A stretch of 41,095 nucleotides of DNA from Acidobacteriota bacterium (GTDB lineage Bacteria; Acidobacteriota; Thermoanaerobaculia; Multivoradales; Multivoraceae). The notes below the pieces were generated by a model that searched no databases, was not told the DNA's origin, and saw nothing but the letters and a program-made list of their open reading frames with translations. How positions within the stretch are numbered: the stretch's first letter is position 1; the number at the start of each line of letters is the position of its first letter. Where the stretch lies: assembly GCA_011523565.1 (NCBI GenBank), contig WTGL01000229.1:747-41841 (forward strand). Direction: 5' to 3'. Shown here piece after piece: positions 1 to 8,720 of this stretch. A program made the translations under genes and the position numbers.

Positions 1-486
1 CAGATCCCAGGCCTGCTCCACCTGCGAGAACAGGACCTGGTGGTACGTGTGCGGATGGGTCAGGCTCTCGTTGTGATTGATCTTGACGATGAACGGAATC
101 TTGTGGGCATAGCGCCGGCCGATGCTGCCCAGCACGCCCAGGGTCGAGGCGACACCGTTGCAGCCGCCCTCGATTCCCAGCCGGATGATGTTCTCCGGAT
201 CGAAGTAGATCGGGTTCGGCGCGAACGAGGCCGCACCGGAGTGCTCGATCCCCTGGTCCACGGGCAGGATCGAGACGTAACCGGTGCCCGTGAGCCGTCC
301 GTGCCCGAGCAGCCTCTGAAGGCTGGCCAGGGTGCGGTTGTTGCGGTCCGAAGGGCCGAAGGCCCGGTCCACGGTATCCGGATCCGGCACCGTGAGCAGC
401 TCTTTCGGGATTCCTGTGCAGACGTGTCCGAGGAGGCTCTCCGCCTCACTGCCTAGAAGCTGTTCGATGCGCGCGATATCGGCCAT
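1..486 (-). CDS. fbaB: Class I fructose-bisphosphate aldolase, DhnA/FbaB type (partial, N-terminal part)
   Basis: The reverse-strand frame is open from an ATG at 486 to the window edge, giving 162 codons with no stop, so the C-terminal half lies outside. The protein begins MADIARIEQLLG and carries the family segments YVSILPVDQGIEHS, GCNGVASTLG and IPFIVKINHNESL, as in archaeal-type (DhnA) class I aldolases. These cleave fructose 1,6-bisphosphate to dihydroxyacetone phosphate and glyceraldehyde 3-phosphate through a lysine Schiff base. Which lysine serves here cannot be checked from the fragment. A GAGGAGGT ribosome-binding site lies about a dozen bases upstream. It is the last gene visible in the minus-strand series prfB, glycosyltransferase, Nudix-like, aldolase. 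Cytoplasmic, glycolysis/gluconeogenesis. Confidence 0.88.
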   Translation of the reverse strand, partial: MADIARIEQLLGSEAESLLGHVCTGIPKELLTVPDPDTVDRAFGPSDRNNRTLASLQRLLGHGRLTGTGYVSILPVDQGIEHSGAASFAPNPIYFDPENIIRLGIEGGCNGVASTLGVLGSIGRRYAHKIPFIVKINHNESLTHPHTYHQVLFSQVEQAWDL

Positions 487-575
487 GGGTGCTCTTGCGA
501 CCTCCTCAGGAAAGGTATCGGTGGGTCAGGCTCGGCGCGATTGTAGCGCCGCCGCAGGCGGCTCTGCGCCACCGC

Positions 576-1163
576 TCAGTTGAGGCTGCCGACCGGGAAT
601 TCGGGGCCGGATTCGCGCTCTTCCAGGCGTTCGAGCAGCCGGAGGAGCACATCGAGCGGAGGCCCCCAGAGACGGTGACGTCCAACGTGGTACACGGCAA
701 GCGGTACGTTCTTCCCCTCGATGTCGAAGGTCCGCTCCTCGATCAGCCGCGGGTGCCTCAGAGCCGACAGCGGCAACCGCACGGCCGGTACTTCCACGTT
801 GCTGCCGTCGCCCTCGGGAGACGGCACGGCGACGACACAGGCCCTCAGCCGGTAACCACCGGACCCGCCCAATTCGTCCAGTTCGCCCAGGCGGAGAACC
901 CGTGACGGTTCGACACCGAGTCCGACGCTGACGAGCCGCGCCACCGTCGGCCACGGGTCATCACCGTCGAAGGGCGTGGCGGGGAAGCTCAGCGGCGGTG
1001 TCTCCTGCGGTTCCTCCCGCAGCAGGGTCCAGAGTTCGGCCGCCTCGACGTACAGCGGCACCACCAGGACCACCTGGGTGCCGCTTCCTCCGGCGGCCGG
1101 CAGCCGTTTCGATTCGTCCAGCATGCGCCGGACTTCGAGGATCCAACTCACTGCCGCCGACAC
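576..1163 (-). CDS. Nudix-fold protein resembling CoA pyrophosphatase, with eroded Nudix box
   Basis: The 195-residue product has the layout of the NudL/CoA-pyrophosphatase branch: a first strand VVLVVPLYV, then LSFPATPFDGDD where the family has an SFPGG loop, a middle strand SGGYRLRACVVAV, PLSALRHP, and a terminal RLWGPPLDVLLRLLERL matching the usual WGATA helix. The catalytic Nudix box (GX5EX7REUXEEXGU) is gone: the matching stretch reads ARLVSVGLGV, without the metal-binding glutamates. The fold assignment is therefore inference and hydrolase activity is doubtful. The start is a GTG; a second in-frame GTG lies four codons in. It sits between a glycosyltransferase and the aldolase on the same strand. 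Confidence 0.6.
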   Translation of the reverse strand: MSAAVSWILEVRRMLDESKRLPAAGGSGTQVVLVVPLYVEAAELWTLLREEPQETPPLSFPATPFDGDDPWPTVARLVSVGLGVEPSRVLRLGELDELGGSGGYRLRACVVAVPSPEGDGSNVEVPAVRLPLSALRHPRLIEERTFDIEGKNVPLAVYHVGRHRLWGPPLDVLLRLLERLEERESGPEFPVGSLN

Positions 1164-1205
1164 TATCCCCCGGGATTCCGCACTTCCTCACCGCGCGCTG
1201 AGAGT

Positions 1206-2831
1206 TCAAAGGTCGCGGTCGAAGACCTCGGCGCCGCAGTGGATCATCGAGCCGCCGCCGAACAGGTGGGGCTCGAGGCGAAGCCGGGCCGGTCCGATCG
1301 GCCGGCGGAGCCTCAGGCCGATCCGGCACGCTTCTCCCGGGGCGAGATCGCGCGGCAGGGGAATCCACGGCCTGCCCTTGAACAGATCGCGGCCGTCGCT
1401 CAGGAGCTGGGGTTCGAGCACGACGCCGCCGTCGGCGCGGCGGCCCGACAGCCAGGTGGCGAAGCCGGTGTTCGTGACCACGATCTCCACCTCGCGCCGT
1501 TCACCCTCAGCCCAGGGTCGTTCACAGCCTTCGACTTCGATTCGACCCGGCAACCAGCCCCACGTCAACGACGTGGGCGGCAATGGATGCGGCGGCCGGC
1601 GTGCGGAAGCCACGTTTTCCGGGGGGCCGGACCACTCGGCGAGAGCCTCCGCAACGGCGTTCGCCGCCTTCGCCGGCCGGTGCTCGCGCTCGATGAAGGA
1701 GCGGGCCGCATCGCCCATTCCCCCCAACCGGTCGGGAGTCGCCAGCAGCCGGCCCAGGAGTGCGGCGAGCGCCTCCGCCTCCGCTTCTGGTTCGTCGGCA
1801 AGCGGCGCCTTGACCACCACGTCGTCCGGCAGGTCGGTGAACTGGCCGTAGTCCGAGACCACCGCGGGCCGTCCGAGAGCCAGAATGCGAAGCAGTGACG
1901 CCGAGGTCTCTCCCGCGCTGGGATAGCGCAGATTGAGGCACAGGTCGCAACCGGCAATCGCGACCGGGAAGGTGGCCTCGTCGAGAAAGCCGGTCACGGT
2001 GACGCGGTCCTGGACTCCCAGGTCCCGAATCAGTGTCGCCAGATCGAGCTGCGGCGCCACTTCCCCGGCAACCACCGCATGCACGTCCGCCATGCCGGGT
2101 TCCGCCAGCGCCCGCAACAGCACGTCCGTCCGCTTGATCGGCGTCTGGAAGCCGAAGGAACCGAGAAGGACCGCCGAAGAGGGAACACCCAACTGCTGCC
2201 GCCAGGCCGCGGCGGCCCGCCGGCTCGGCGGATCGGGCACCGGCATCGGCATCGGCACGCACCGGATCTCCGGCAGTGGATGGCCGGACGCCCGCTCTTC
2301 CAGTTCGTCCTCGAGAAAACGCCGGCCCCACTCGCTGTGAACCAGCAGGCCGCGCTGGCGAACAAGCAGCGAGCCATGGGCCGGCATCTCGAACAGCCGC
2401 GCCCGGCCGTGCGCACCCCATCGGGTGGGTATTGCCGCGGCGGCCCCCTCCCAGCCGTGCTCACCGCCGAGGGCCGCCACGTATGCGTCCAGATCGCCGC
2501 TGGCCAGCGTGGCCTCGACCAGAAGGTGATGCAAGCGCAGGTCATGAACGGTCACGACGCCGGGAGATTCCAGGGCGAGCCGCCGCACACCTTCGTGGTA
2601 CACGTTGTTGCCCAACTGGTAGAAGGGAAGGCGCCGCGCCGGATCAAGCGCCGCGGGTTCGATGACCTCGTAGCGGCGGCGCACGTCGGTCGCCACCTCC
2701 TGACCGGGCAGGCGCACCAGGCGCAGGTCGCACAGAGGCGCGAGTTCCTCCAGCAGGTCGACGCTGTAGTCGGCGATCCCCGACCGCACCGGAGGCAGCG
2801 GCGAAACGTAGTCGACCGCCGGGCCACTCAC
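1206..2831 (-). CDS. GT4-family glycosyltransferase with C-terminal Ig-like domain
   Basis: 541 residues from a GTG start 12 bases after the prfB stop. The N-terminal half begins VDYVSPLPPVRSGIADYS, the usual opening of a GT-B glycosyltransferase. The C-terminal Rossmann half has LLGSFGFQTPIKRTDVLLRA, DRVTVTGFLDE and the donor-site region LNLRYPSAGETSASLLR followed by GRPAVVSDYG, typical of GT4 enzymes using nucleotide sugars. Residues from about 425 (TNTGFATWLSG, then LPRDLAPGEACRIGL) look like an Ig-like beta-sandwich of the kind appended to surface-polysaccharide enzymes. Acceptor and sugar cannot be read from sequence. Cytoplasmic or membrane-associated. Probably cotranscribed with prfB and the Nudix-like gene. 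Confidence 0.8.
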   Translation of the reverse strand: MSGPAVDYVSPLPPVRSGIADYSVDLLEELAPLCDLRLVRLPGQEVATDVRRRYEVIEPAALDPARRLPFYQLGNNVYHEGVRRLALESPGVVTVHDLRLHHLLVEATLASGDLDAYVAALGGEHGWEGAAAAIPTRWGAHGRARLFEMPAHGSLLVRQRGLLVHSEWGRRFLEDELEERASGHPLPEIRCVPMPMPVPDPPSRRAAAAWRQQLGVPSSAVLLGSFGFQTPIKRTDVLLRALAEPGMADVHAVVAGEVAPQLDLATLIRDLGVQDRVTVTGFLDEATFPVAIAGCDLCLNLRYPSAGETSASLLRILALGRPAVVSDYGQFTDLPDDVVVKAPLADEPEAEAEALAALLGRLLATPDRLGGMGDAARSFIEREHRPAKAANAVAEALAEWSGPPENVASARRPPHPLPPTSLTWGWLPGRIEVEGCERPWAEGERREVEIVVTNTGFATWLSGRRADGGVVLEPQLLSDGRDLFKGRPWIPLPRDLAPGEACRIGLRLRRPIGPARLRLEPHLFGGGSMIHCGAEVFDRDL

Positions 2832-2843
2832 GGAGAACCCGCC

Positions 2844-3954
2844 CTACGCGGTCTCGAGCTGCTGCCCGAGCCAGGCATCGATGAACGGGTCGATCTCACC
2901 GTCGAGGACGCGCTCGACAGCCGAGACCTCGAGTTTCGTACGGTGGTCCTTGACCATGCGATACGGGTGCAGCACGTAGCTCCGGATCTGTGATCCGAAG
3001 CCGATCTCCATCTTCTGCCCCTCGCGCTCGGCCTGTTCCTCGCGCCGCTTCTGCAGTTCCCGGTCGTAGAGCCGCGCCTTGAGGATCTTCATCGCCATCG
3101 CCCGGTTCTTGATCTGGCTGCGCTCGTTCTGACAACTGACGACGATCCCGGAGGGATGGTGGGTGATGCGCACCGCCGAGTCCGTCACGTTCACGTGCTG
3201 ACCGCCGGCGCCGGACGACCGGAAGGTGTCGATGCGGATGTCCTTGTCCTCGATCTCGATGTCGATGTCGTCGTCGATCTCGGGGTAGGCGTAGACCGAC
3301 GCAAAGGAGGTGTGGCGCCTCTTCGCCGCGTCGAACGGCGAGATACGGACCAGCCGGTGAACGCCGCTCTCGCCGCGCAGGCGACCGAACGCGTAGTCGC
3401 CGCGCACGGCAACAGTCGCACTCTTGAGGCCCGCTTCGTCGCCGTCGAGCCGTTCGAGCAGCGTGACGTCGAATCCGCTCTGCTCGGCCCACCGCAGATA
3501 CATTCGCAGCAGGATTTCAGCCCAGTCCTGGGAGTCGGTGCCGCCCTCACCGGGGTGGATGGCGAGCAGGGCGCTCCGGTCGTCGTCTTCGCCCGAGAGC
3601 TTCAGCTCCAGATCGAGCGCCTCGGTCTCCCGCTCAACCCGCGCGATGAACTCGCCGAGTTCCGCCTCTCCCTCGACCGCCTCCGCACTCTCCGCGAGCA
3701 GTTCGAGCCAGGCCTCGACCTCGTCGCCGTCCTCGTTCAGCCGGTCGACGGTCTTCTGACGCCGTTCCAGCGTCCGGCGGCGCCGCAGCAGAGGCGCGCT
3801 CTTTCTGGGGTCGTCCCAGAATCCCGGCTGCTCCATCTCATGATCGAGCGCGGCGAGCTGTTCCCGGACTTCGGCCGGGTCAAAGATACCTCCGCAGACC
3901 GTCCAGACGGGCCCTGAGTTCGGTTAGCGAGCGGTTCGCGTCGGCAGCGATCAT
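2844..3954 (-). CDS. prfB: Peptide chain release factor 2, with programmed +1 frameshift
   Basis: RF2 recognises UGA and UAA and triggers peptide release. The downstream frame alone starts at MEQPGFW (3836) and lacks the usual N-terminus. That N-terminus is found upstream in the other frame: ATG at 3954, 24 codons ending RRYL, then UGA at 3882-3880 inside a GGAGG-UAU-CUU-UGA-C site. A +1 slip at CUU joins it to DPAEVREQLAALDHEMEQPG. The joined protein is 369 residues. The anticodon-mimic SPF falls at 205-207 and GGQ at 250-252, the same numbering as in E. coli RF2. Expression is thus self-regulated: low RF2 favours the slip. The glycosyltransferase gene follows after 12 bases. Confidence 0.95.
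3879..3893 (-). promoter_or_regulatory. RF2 programmed +1 frameshift site
   Basis: On the minus strand GGAGG (internal Shine-Dalgarno) is followed by UAU, the slippery CUU and the in-frame UGA, then C. The three-base gap between the Shine-Dalgarno and CUU and the UGAC context match the E. coli prfB signal. Frame 0 from 3954 and the RF2 body frame are linked only through this site. Confidence 0.93.
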
Positions 3955-4024
3955 CTGCGGAGTCTACGAAGAAGTGGACACAACGAGGCGAAGCCGGGCT
4001 CCAGCCGCCGACACGGCAGCCGAG

Positions 4025-5548
4025 TCACCGTCCACGCAGTATGGCAAAGGCCGCCAGTGCGAGGCAAAGCAGCGGCACCAGCAGGGGGGCGCGGGTGAAC
4101 AGGGTCATCCTGTCGAGCGGGAAAACTGGTGTGTCCAGGCCGTAGACCTCATCGATCGGCGCTGTCATCTCGGTCTCGCCCCGGTGGTTGATCACCGCCG
4201 AGATGCCCGTAATCGCCGCGCGGATCAGGGGCCGGCTGTTCTCGGCCGCCCGGAAGCGGGCCGGGCGCAAGTGCTGGTAAGGCGCCCAGGTACGGCCGTA
4301 CCAGGAGTCGTTCGTCATCGTGACCAGCACGGAGGCTCCGCGACGTACCCGCGCCGCCACCTGCGCCGGAAAGACGATTTCGAAGCAGATCGAGACGCCG
4401 AGCCGGACATCGCCGTGATCAAGCAGACGGACTTCGTTGCCCGGTGAGTAGCTGCCCGTGTTCCGTGCAAGTTGGCGCAACCGCGGCAGAAGACGGCCAA
4501 ACGGTACGTACTCGCCAAACGGCACGAGATGCATCTTGTCGTAGATCTGGCGCTCGGCGGCGCCCTCCGACGGGTTCAGCAGGTAGGCGGAGTTGTAGGC
4601 GCCCTCTTCGTCGCCGGATCCGAACCGGCGGGTGCTGTTGAAGAGAAGTGAGCATCCGCCGGCAACCAGGTCTTCGACATCTCGGGCGAACGCGGCGTCA
4701 CGCTCCAGTTCGTAAGGCCAGCCCGCGCTCTCCGGCCAGACGACAAGGGCGCCGGGCTCACAGCTCAGCCTGCTGAAAGCGAGGAGCGACTGGTAGTTGG
4801 TCTGAATGCGGGTAAGCCGCACGGCCGCGGACTCCTGCTGCATCTCGACCGTCTCCATGTGGATGTTCGGCTGCTGCAGCCGCACCTCCAACGGGGCCGC
4901 CGCGCGCGGCGGCCAGTCGGGGTTCGTCCACCGCGCCACCCCCAGGAGCGCAACAACGACGGCGACCGCGACAGCCGCAAACCGCCGGGTCTTTCCGTCG
5001 GCGAGCCCCAGCAGAGCGAGACCGAAGGCCACGACGAGGCCGGAAAGACCGTGGCTGCCAACCCAGCGGGTGACATCGAGAGCTCCCGGAACATCGACCC
5101 AGGCGTAACCGAGCAGGTTCCAGGGGAAACCGGACGGCCCGAGCCCGCGCACCCACTCCAGACTGACCCAGACGGCAGGCACAAGAAGCAGGGAGAGGAC
5201 ATCCCGCCGGGCAAGAGCGGGACCGGCAAGCCAACAGAACAGACCGTGATAGAGGCCCAGGTAGAAGGCCAGAAGGGTCAGGAGCGAGGCGGACGCGACA
5301 CTCGGCAGACCGCCATAGAGGGTGAGCGTGCTCGCAATCCACGGCACCGCCACCAGCCAGGCCACCGTGCCATGAAGCCAGCCAAGCCATAGACGCCTAC
5401 CAGGTTTCCGCACCATCGCCACGATCAACAGGAGCGGTACTGTCGCCGCGACCGGAACCAGCAACCCGGGGCGCTCGTCGAAACAGAACGCCCACCACAC
5501 CCCGCCGACGACGCTCAGGCCAAGTTGGAACCAGAGGGACGCCGCCAC
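4025..5548 (-). CDS. lnt: Apolipoprotein N-acyltransferase
   Basis: 507 residues. It adds the third acyl chain to the N-terminal cysteine of lipoproteins in the inner membrane. The N-terminal 205 residues hold about six hydrophobic helices. The rest is a periplasmic nitrilase-type domain with the catalytic triad: Glu273 in VVWPESAGWP, Lys338 in YDKMHLVPFGEYVP and Cys388 in GVSICFEIVFP. A last membrane helix ends the protein. Length and spacing match the family. The start is a GTG at 5548; no in-frame ATG lies between it and the preceding gene, and the ATG at 5577 is in another frame. It sits upstream of prfB on the same strand and implies an outer membrane with lipoproteins. Confidence 0.92.
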   Translation of the reverse strand: MAASLWFQLGLSVVGGVWWAFCFDERPGLLVPVAATVPLLLIVAMVRKPGRRLWLGWLHGTVAWLVAVPWIASTLTLYGGLPSVASASLLTLLAFYLGLYHGLFCWLAGPALARRDVLSLLLVPAVWVSLEWVRGLGPSGFPWNLLGYAWVDVPGALDVTRWVGSHGLSGLVVAFGLALLGLADGKTRRFAAVAVAVVVALLGVARWTNPDWPPRAAAPLEVRLQQPNIHMETVEMQQESAAVRLTRIQTNYQSLLAFSRLSCEPGALVVWPESAGWPYELERDAAFARDVEDLVAGGCSLLFNSTRRFGSGDEEGAYNSAYLLNPSEGAAERQIYDKMHLVPFGEYVPFGRLLPRLRQLARNTGSYSPGNEVRLLDHGDVRLGVSICFEIVFPAQVAARVRRGASVLVTMTNDSWYGRTWAPYQHLRPARFRAAENSRPLIRAAITGISAVINHRGETEMTAPIDEVYGLDTPVFPLDRMTLFTRAPLLVPLLCLALAAFAILRGR

Positions 5549-5607
5549 TCGCCCCAGTCTGTCCGGGAAAGAGCCATCAGTCCGGGCCGGATCGGACGGC
5601 TCGCCGG

Positions 5608-6177
5608 TCAGTTGTTCGGCGTGATCCAGGTCTCGAGCCCGTACTGTTTGGTCAGCAGCTCGGCAGCCGCCGCGGCGGAATCCTGGTCCTCGAACGGGCC
5701 CACCCGCACCCGTTGCATCACCTGGCCGTCCAGCGTCTGGGGCGACAGGAAGGCGCGATGTCCGTCAGCGCGCAGCTTCTGCTCCACCGAGGCCGCCTGC
5801 CGGGCGTCCGCGCTGGAGAAGACCTGAACGACCAGGCCAGAGGCGGCAGGCCCAGCGGCCGCAGCCGGGCGAGCGGTCTCGACCGGTCCGGCTCCGTCTT
5901 CGCCGGCGCCGAAGAAGCGCACGACCGCGGCCGGCGCTTCCTCACTGTCCGCGTCGGCCGCAGCGGGAGCCGCCGGCCTGGTGACCGGCTCCGGAAGCGT
6001 CGCTTCAGGCGGCGTGACGGCCGCCCCGGTCGCGGCGGGGTCGACGTCGTTCGACCGGCCCCACCACACGCCGGCGGCGAACGCTCCCACCAGGGCCAGC
6101 GCCAGCAGAGCTACGAAGGCAGCGATCTGACTGTTGCTGACCGCGACCTCGTACGGCTCGTAGGCGTCGCCCTTCAC
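5608..6177 (-). CDS. SPOR-domain single-pass membrane protein
   Basis: 189 residues. A short N-terminal cytoplasmic stretch is followed by one hydrophobic helix at about 19-42 ([22 protein letters not shown]), an Ala/Pro/Glu-rich linker, and a C-terminal SPOR domain at about 112-187, with [17 protein letters not shown], a middle [11 protein letters not shown] and an ending [12 protein letters not shown] domains bind denuded peptidoglycan glycan strands at division septa. The GTG start overlaps the slipin stop by four bases, so the two are probably translated together. The link to a slipin/NfeD operon suggests an envelope-quality role, which is inference. Confidence 0.82.
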   Translation of the reverse strand: MKGDAYEPYEVAVSNSQIAAFVALLALALVGAFAAGVWWGRSNDVDPAATGAAVTPPEATLPEPVTRPAAPAAADADSEEAPAAVVRFFGAGEDGAGPVETARPAAAAGPAASGLVVQVFSSADARQAASVEQKLRADGHRAFLSPQTLDGQVMQRVRVGPFEDQDSAAAAAELLTKQYGLETWITPNN

Positions 6178-6938
6178 TCTTCGGGCGGTTTGAGTGCCGA
6201 GAACGCCCTGAAGAGTTCAAGCGGCAGCGGGAAGAGAATGGTCGAGTTCCGCTCGGTGGCGATGTCCGAGAGGGTCTGCAGGTACCGCAGTTGCAGCGTG
6301 ACCGGGTTGGTGCTGATCGTGTTCGCCGCCTCGGCAAGTGATTCGGAGGCCTGCAGCTCACCGCTGGCGTGGATCACCTTGGCCCGCTTCTCCCGCTCCG
6401 CCTCGGCCTGCTTGGCCATCGCTCGCTGCATTTCCTGCGGCAGATCGACGTGTTTCACCTCCACCATGGAGACCTTGATGCCCCAGGGGTCGGTCTGCTG
6501 ATCGATCACCGTCTGCAGGCGGTCATTCAACTGCTCGCGCTCGCTCAGCAGTTGGTCGAGCTCGATCTGGCCCAGGATCGAACGCAGCGTGGTCTGGGCC
6601 AACTGGCTGGTCGCGAACAGGAAGTTCTCGACCTCCACGATCGCCTTGGTCGGCTCGAGCACCCGGAAGTAGACGACGGCGTTGACCTTCACGGACACGT
6701 TGTCGCGCGTGATGATGTCCTGCGACGGTACGTCGAGCACCACGGTGCGCAGCGACACCTTCACCATGCGGTCGATGGGCCACAGGATCAGGACCAGACC
6801 CGGACCCTTCGGCCGCTCCAGGATGCGACCCAGCCGAAACACGACGGCGCGCTCGTACTCGGCCATGATGTTGATCCACCGGGTGAGCAGGAACAGACCC
6901 AGAACGACCAGAAAACCAATAAAGGGAAGAGAACTCAT
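6174..6938 (-). CDS. Slipin / stomatin-like SPFH-domain membrane protein
   Basis: 254 residues. One N-terminal membrane helix ([16 protein letters not shown]) is followed by the SPFH/Band 7 core: [45 protein letters not shown] and [20 protein letters not shown], then an Ala/Glu-rich coiled coil. These proteins oligomerise into membrane microdomain scaffolds. The next gene upstream encodes the NfeD protease, the standard slipin partner, which in archaea cleaves the slipin C-terminus. The downstream SPOR gene overlaps by four bases. Confidence 0.9.
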   Translation of the reverse strand: MSSLPFIGFLVVLGLFLLTRWINIMAEYERAVVFRLGRILERPKGPGLVLILWPIDRMVKVSLRTVVLDVPSQDIITRDNVSVKVNAVVYFRVLEPTKAIVEVENFLFATSQLAQTTLRSILGQIELDQLLSEREQLNDRLQTVIDQQTDPWGIKVSMVEVKHVDLPQEMQRAMAKQAEAEREKRAKVIHASGELQASESLAEAANTISTNPVTLQLRYLQTLSDIATERNSTILFPLPLELFRAFSALKPPEE

Positions 6939-7026
6939 ACCGATTCAGGTCCTTTCTTCTGTATGCCCGGCAGTCCGCGGCTGCCACATCGCGCCGCTCT
7001 CGCCACGGACTCCCACTACTCGCTTC

Positions 7027-8463
7027 TCAGCCGTCTCCGGCTGGTTCCACGCGCAGGGTCATGCCGTCGACCCGCAGGACCCTCACGCGGTCGCCAACCC
7101 CGACCTCGACGTCGGATTCGGCGTTCCAGATCTCGCCGTGCAGCCGGACTTTGCCCGGCGAACCGGCATCGATGGCGGCGCTCACCAGCGCAAGTTCGTC
7201 CCGCAGACCCTCCCGCCCGGTCGCCACGCGGCCACGCTGCGCCTTGAGCGCCAGGCGAGCTAGAGCGAGCGCCACGAGCGCGATCGTGATGCCAACCGCG
7301 ATGATCAAGTTCAGGCTCGCTCGAAGTGCCGGGTCGGCGTCCCTGAACAGCATCATCGCACCGAGACAGAAGGAGATCGCGCCGCCCAGCGTCAGCATGC
7401 CGAAACTGGGAATCTTGACCTCGAGCACCCAGAGGACGACCGCCAGAAAGAGCAGGGCCAGACCCGCGTAGTTGACCGGCAGGACGGACATCGCCCACAA
7501 ACCGAGGATCAGACAGAGGGCTCCGACGACCCCCGGGAAGATCGATCCGGGGTGCGTGATCTCGAAGATCAACCCGATCGACCCCAGCGACATCAGGAGA
7601 ATCGCGACGTTCGGGTGCGCGATGATCGACCGCACACGCTGGAAGGCCGACATCTCCATGCGGCGTACCGTCGCCTCGCGGGTCGAGAGCGTCAGCTCCC
7701 GCCCTCCCTTCTCGACGACGCGGCCGTCGAGATCGACGAGCAGGGACTGCAGGCTTGGCGCGACCAGATCGACCAGGCCCAGGTCGAGCGCCTCCTGCGC
7801 CGTGAACGACTTGCTCTCGAGCACCGCCGACTCCGCCAGCTTCTCGTCCCGGCCGCGACGGGCCGCCAGGGAACGGATGGTCGCCGCCGCATCCTGGGTC
7901 ACCTTCTCGCCCATCGCGCCGGGGATGTCCTCGCCGCCCCCGGCGACCGGGTGAGCCGCGCCGGTGTTCGTTCCAGGCGCCATCGCGGCGACATCGGCCC
8001 CCAGCAGGATGAAGAAGCCGGCCGACGCGGCCTGGGAACCGCTCGGGGAGACGTAGACGACGACCGGTGTTGCGGCCTCGAGGAAGGTCGTGAAGACCTT
8101 TCGCATCGCCTGCATCTCGCCGCCCGGCGTAGACAGCTCGACGATCAGGGCCTCCGCGCGAACCCGGTCAGCCTCCGCCACCACCTCTTCGATGAACTCG
8201 GCCACGACGACCTGGATCACGGAATCCACGGCGGCGACGATCACCTGCGGCCCGGACTCTCCGGGCGGTTCGTCCTCCCCGCCGGGGGGATCGGCGTCCG
8301 CGGGCTCCAGGTCTTCCGCCTCCTCCGGTTCGGCGGCGCCGGTATCTTCCGATTCCGATCCGGGTCCGTCCGCGAGCAGGACCAGCGGCGCCAGGGCCAG
8401 AACGAGGGCCAGCACCAGCAGCGGGAGACTTCCCGGTCGTGTCAGCTTCAGCGAGCTGCGCAT
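7027..8463 (-). CDS. nfeD: NfeD-family ClpP-like membrane serine protease (long form)
   Basis: About 478 residues: signal helix or anchor at about 12-32, an acidic Pro-rich linker to about 70, a ClpP-class protease domain at about 75-235, four to five membrane helices (about 270-405), and a soluble OB-like NfeD C-terminal domain (GKVRLHGEIWNAESD, VGDRVRVLRVDGMTLRV). The catalytic serine lies in GSQAASAGFF (about 147) and the lysine in MGEKVTQDAAATIRSL (about 187), the Ser-Lys dyad of long NfeD proteins. GTG at 8466 directly precedes ATG at 8463; the ATG is chosen. It forms an operon with the slipin 88 bases downstream. Likely role: quality control of membrane microdomain proteins. Confidence 0.9.
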   Translation of the reverse strand: MRSSLKLTRPGSLPLLVLALVLALAPLVLLADGPGSESEDTGAAEPEEAEDLEPADADPPGGEDEPPGESGPQVIVAAVDSVIQVVVAEFIEEVVAEADRVRAEALIVELSTPGGEMQAMRKVFTTFLEAATPVVVYVSPSGSQAASAGFFILLGADVAAMAPGTNTGAAHPVAGGGEDIPGAMGEKVTQDAAATIRSLAARRGRDEKLAESAVLESKSFTAQEALDLGLVDLVAPSLQSLLVDLDGRVVEKGGRELTLSTREATVRRMEMSAFQRVRSIIAHPNVAILLMSLGSIGLIFEITHPGSIFPGVVGALCLILGLWAMSVLPVNYAGLALLFLAVVLWVLEVKIPSFGMLTLGGAISFCLGAMMLFRDADPALRASLNLIIAVGITIALVALALARLALKAQRGRVATGREGLRDELALVSAAIDAGSPGKVRLHGEIWNAESDVEVGVGDRVRVLRVDGMTLRVEPAGDG

Positions 8464-8510
8464 CACGAACAGTCTACTTGACGAAGGGCCGCCTACTGTC
8501 GGCGGAATGG

Positions 8511-8584
8511 TCGGGGCGAGAGGATTTGAACCTCCGGCCTCACGGTCCCGAACCGTGCGCTCTACCAGGCTGAGCTACGCCCCG
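8511..8584 (-). tRNA. tRNA-Pro(CGG)
   Basis: The reverse strand folds into a full cloverleaf. The seven-base acceptor CGGGGCG (8584-8578) pairs with CGCCCCG (8518-8512), with discriminator A at 8511. The D arm is GCTCAGCCTGGTAGAGC. The anticodon stem CACGG/CCGTG encloses loop TTCGGGA with anticodon CGG, reading CCG (proline). The T arm is GGAGGTTCAAATCCTCT. No CCA is encoded. It lies just upstream of nfeD, on the same strand. Confidence 0.96.
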
Positions 8585-8591
8585 CAGCACC

Positions 8592-8628
8592 GGTACCCGA
8601 ATGGCGCGGTCCGCGCCATTCGGGTACC
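8592..8628. repeat. Perfect 17-bp inverted repeat beside tRNA-Pro
   Basis: The 17 bases at 8592-8608 (GGTACCCGAATGGCGCG) are the exact reverse complement of 8612-8628, separated by three bases. It lies between the RodZ-like stop at 8721 and the tRNA 5' end, eight bases from the tRNA. As RNA it would form a strong hairpin, but no T-run follows on either strand, so an intrinsic terminator is not clear. It could also be a protein-binding palindrome or a processing signal. The rest of 8629-8720 shows nothing I can name. Confidence 0.8.
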
Positions 8629-8720
8629 AGTCCGCACGTCCGTCATCGGGCGCACGGATGGCACGCCGCAGGATACGGCCACGCAGTCAGGAAGTCCAGC
8701 TTTGCCCAGCGGAGCCTGCG

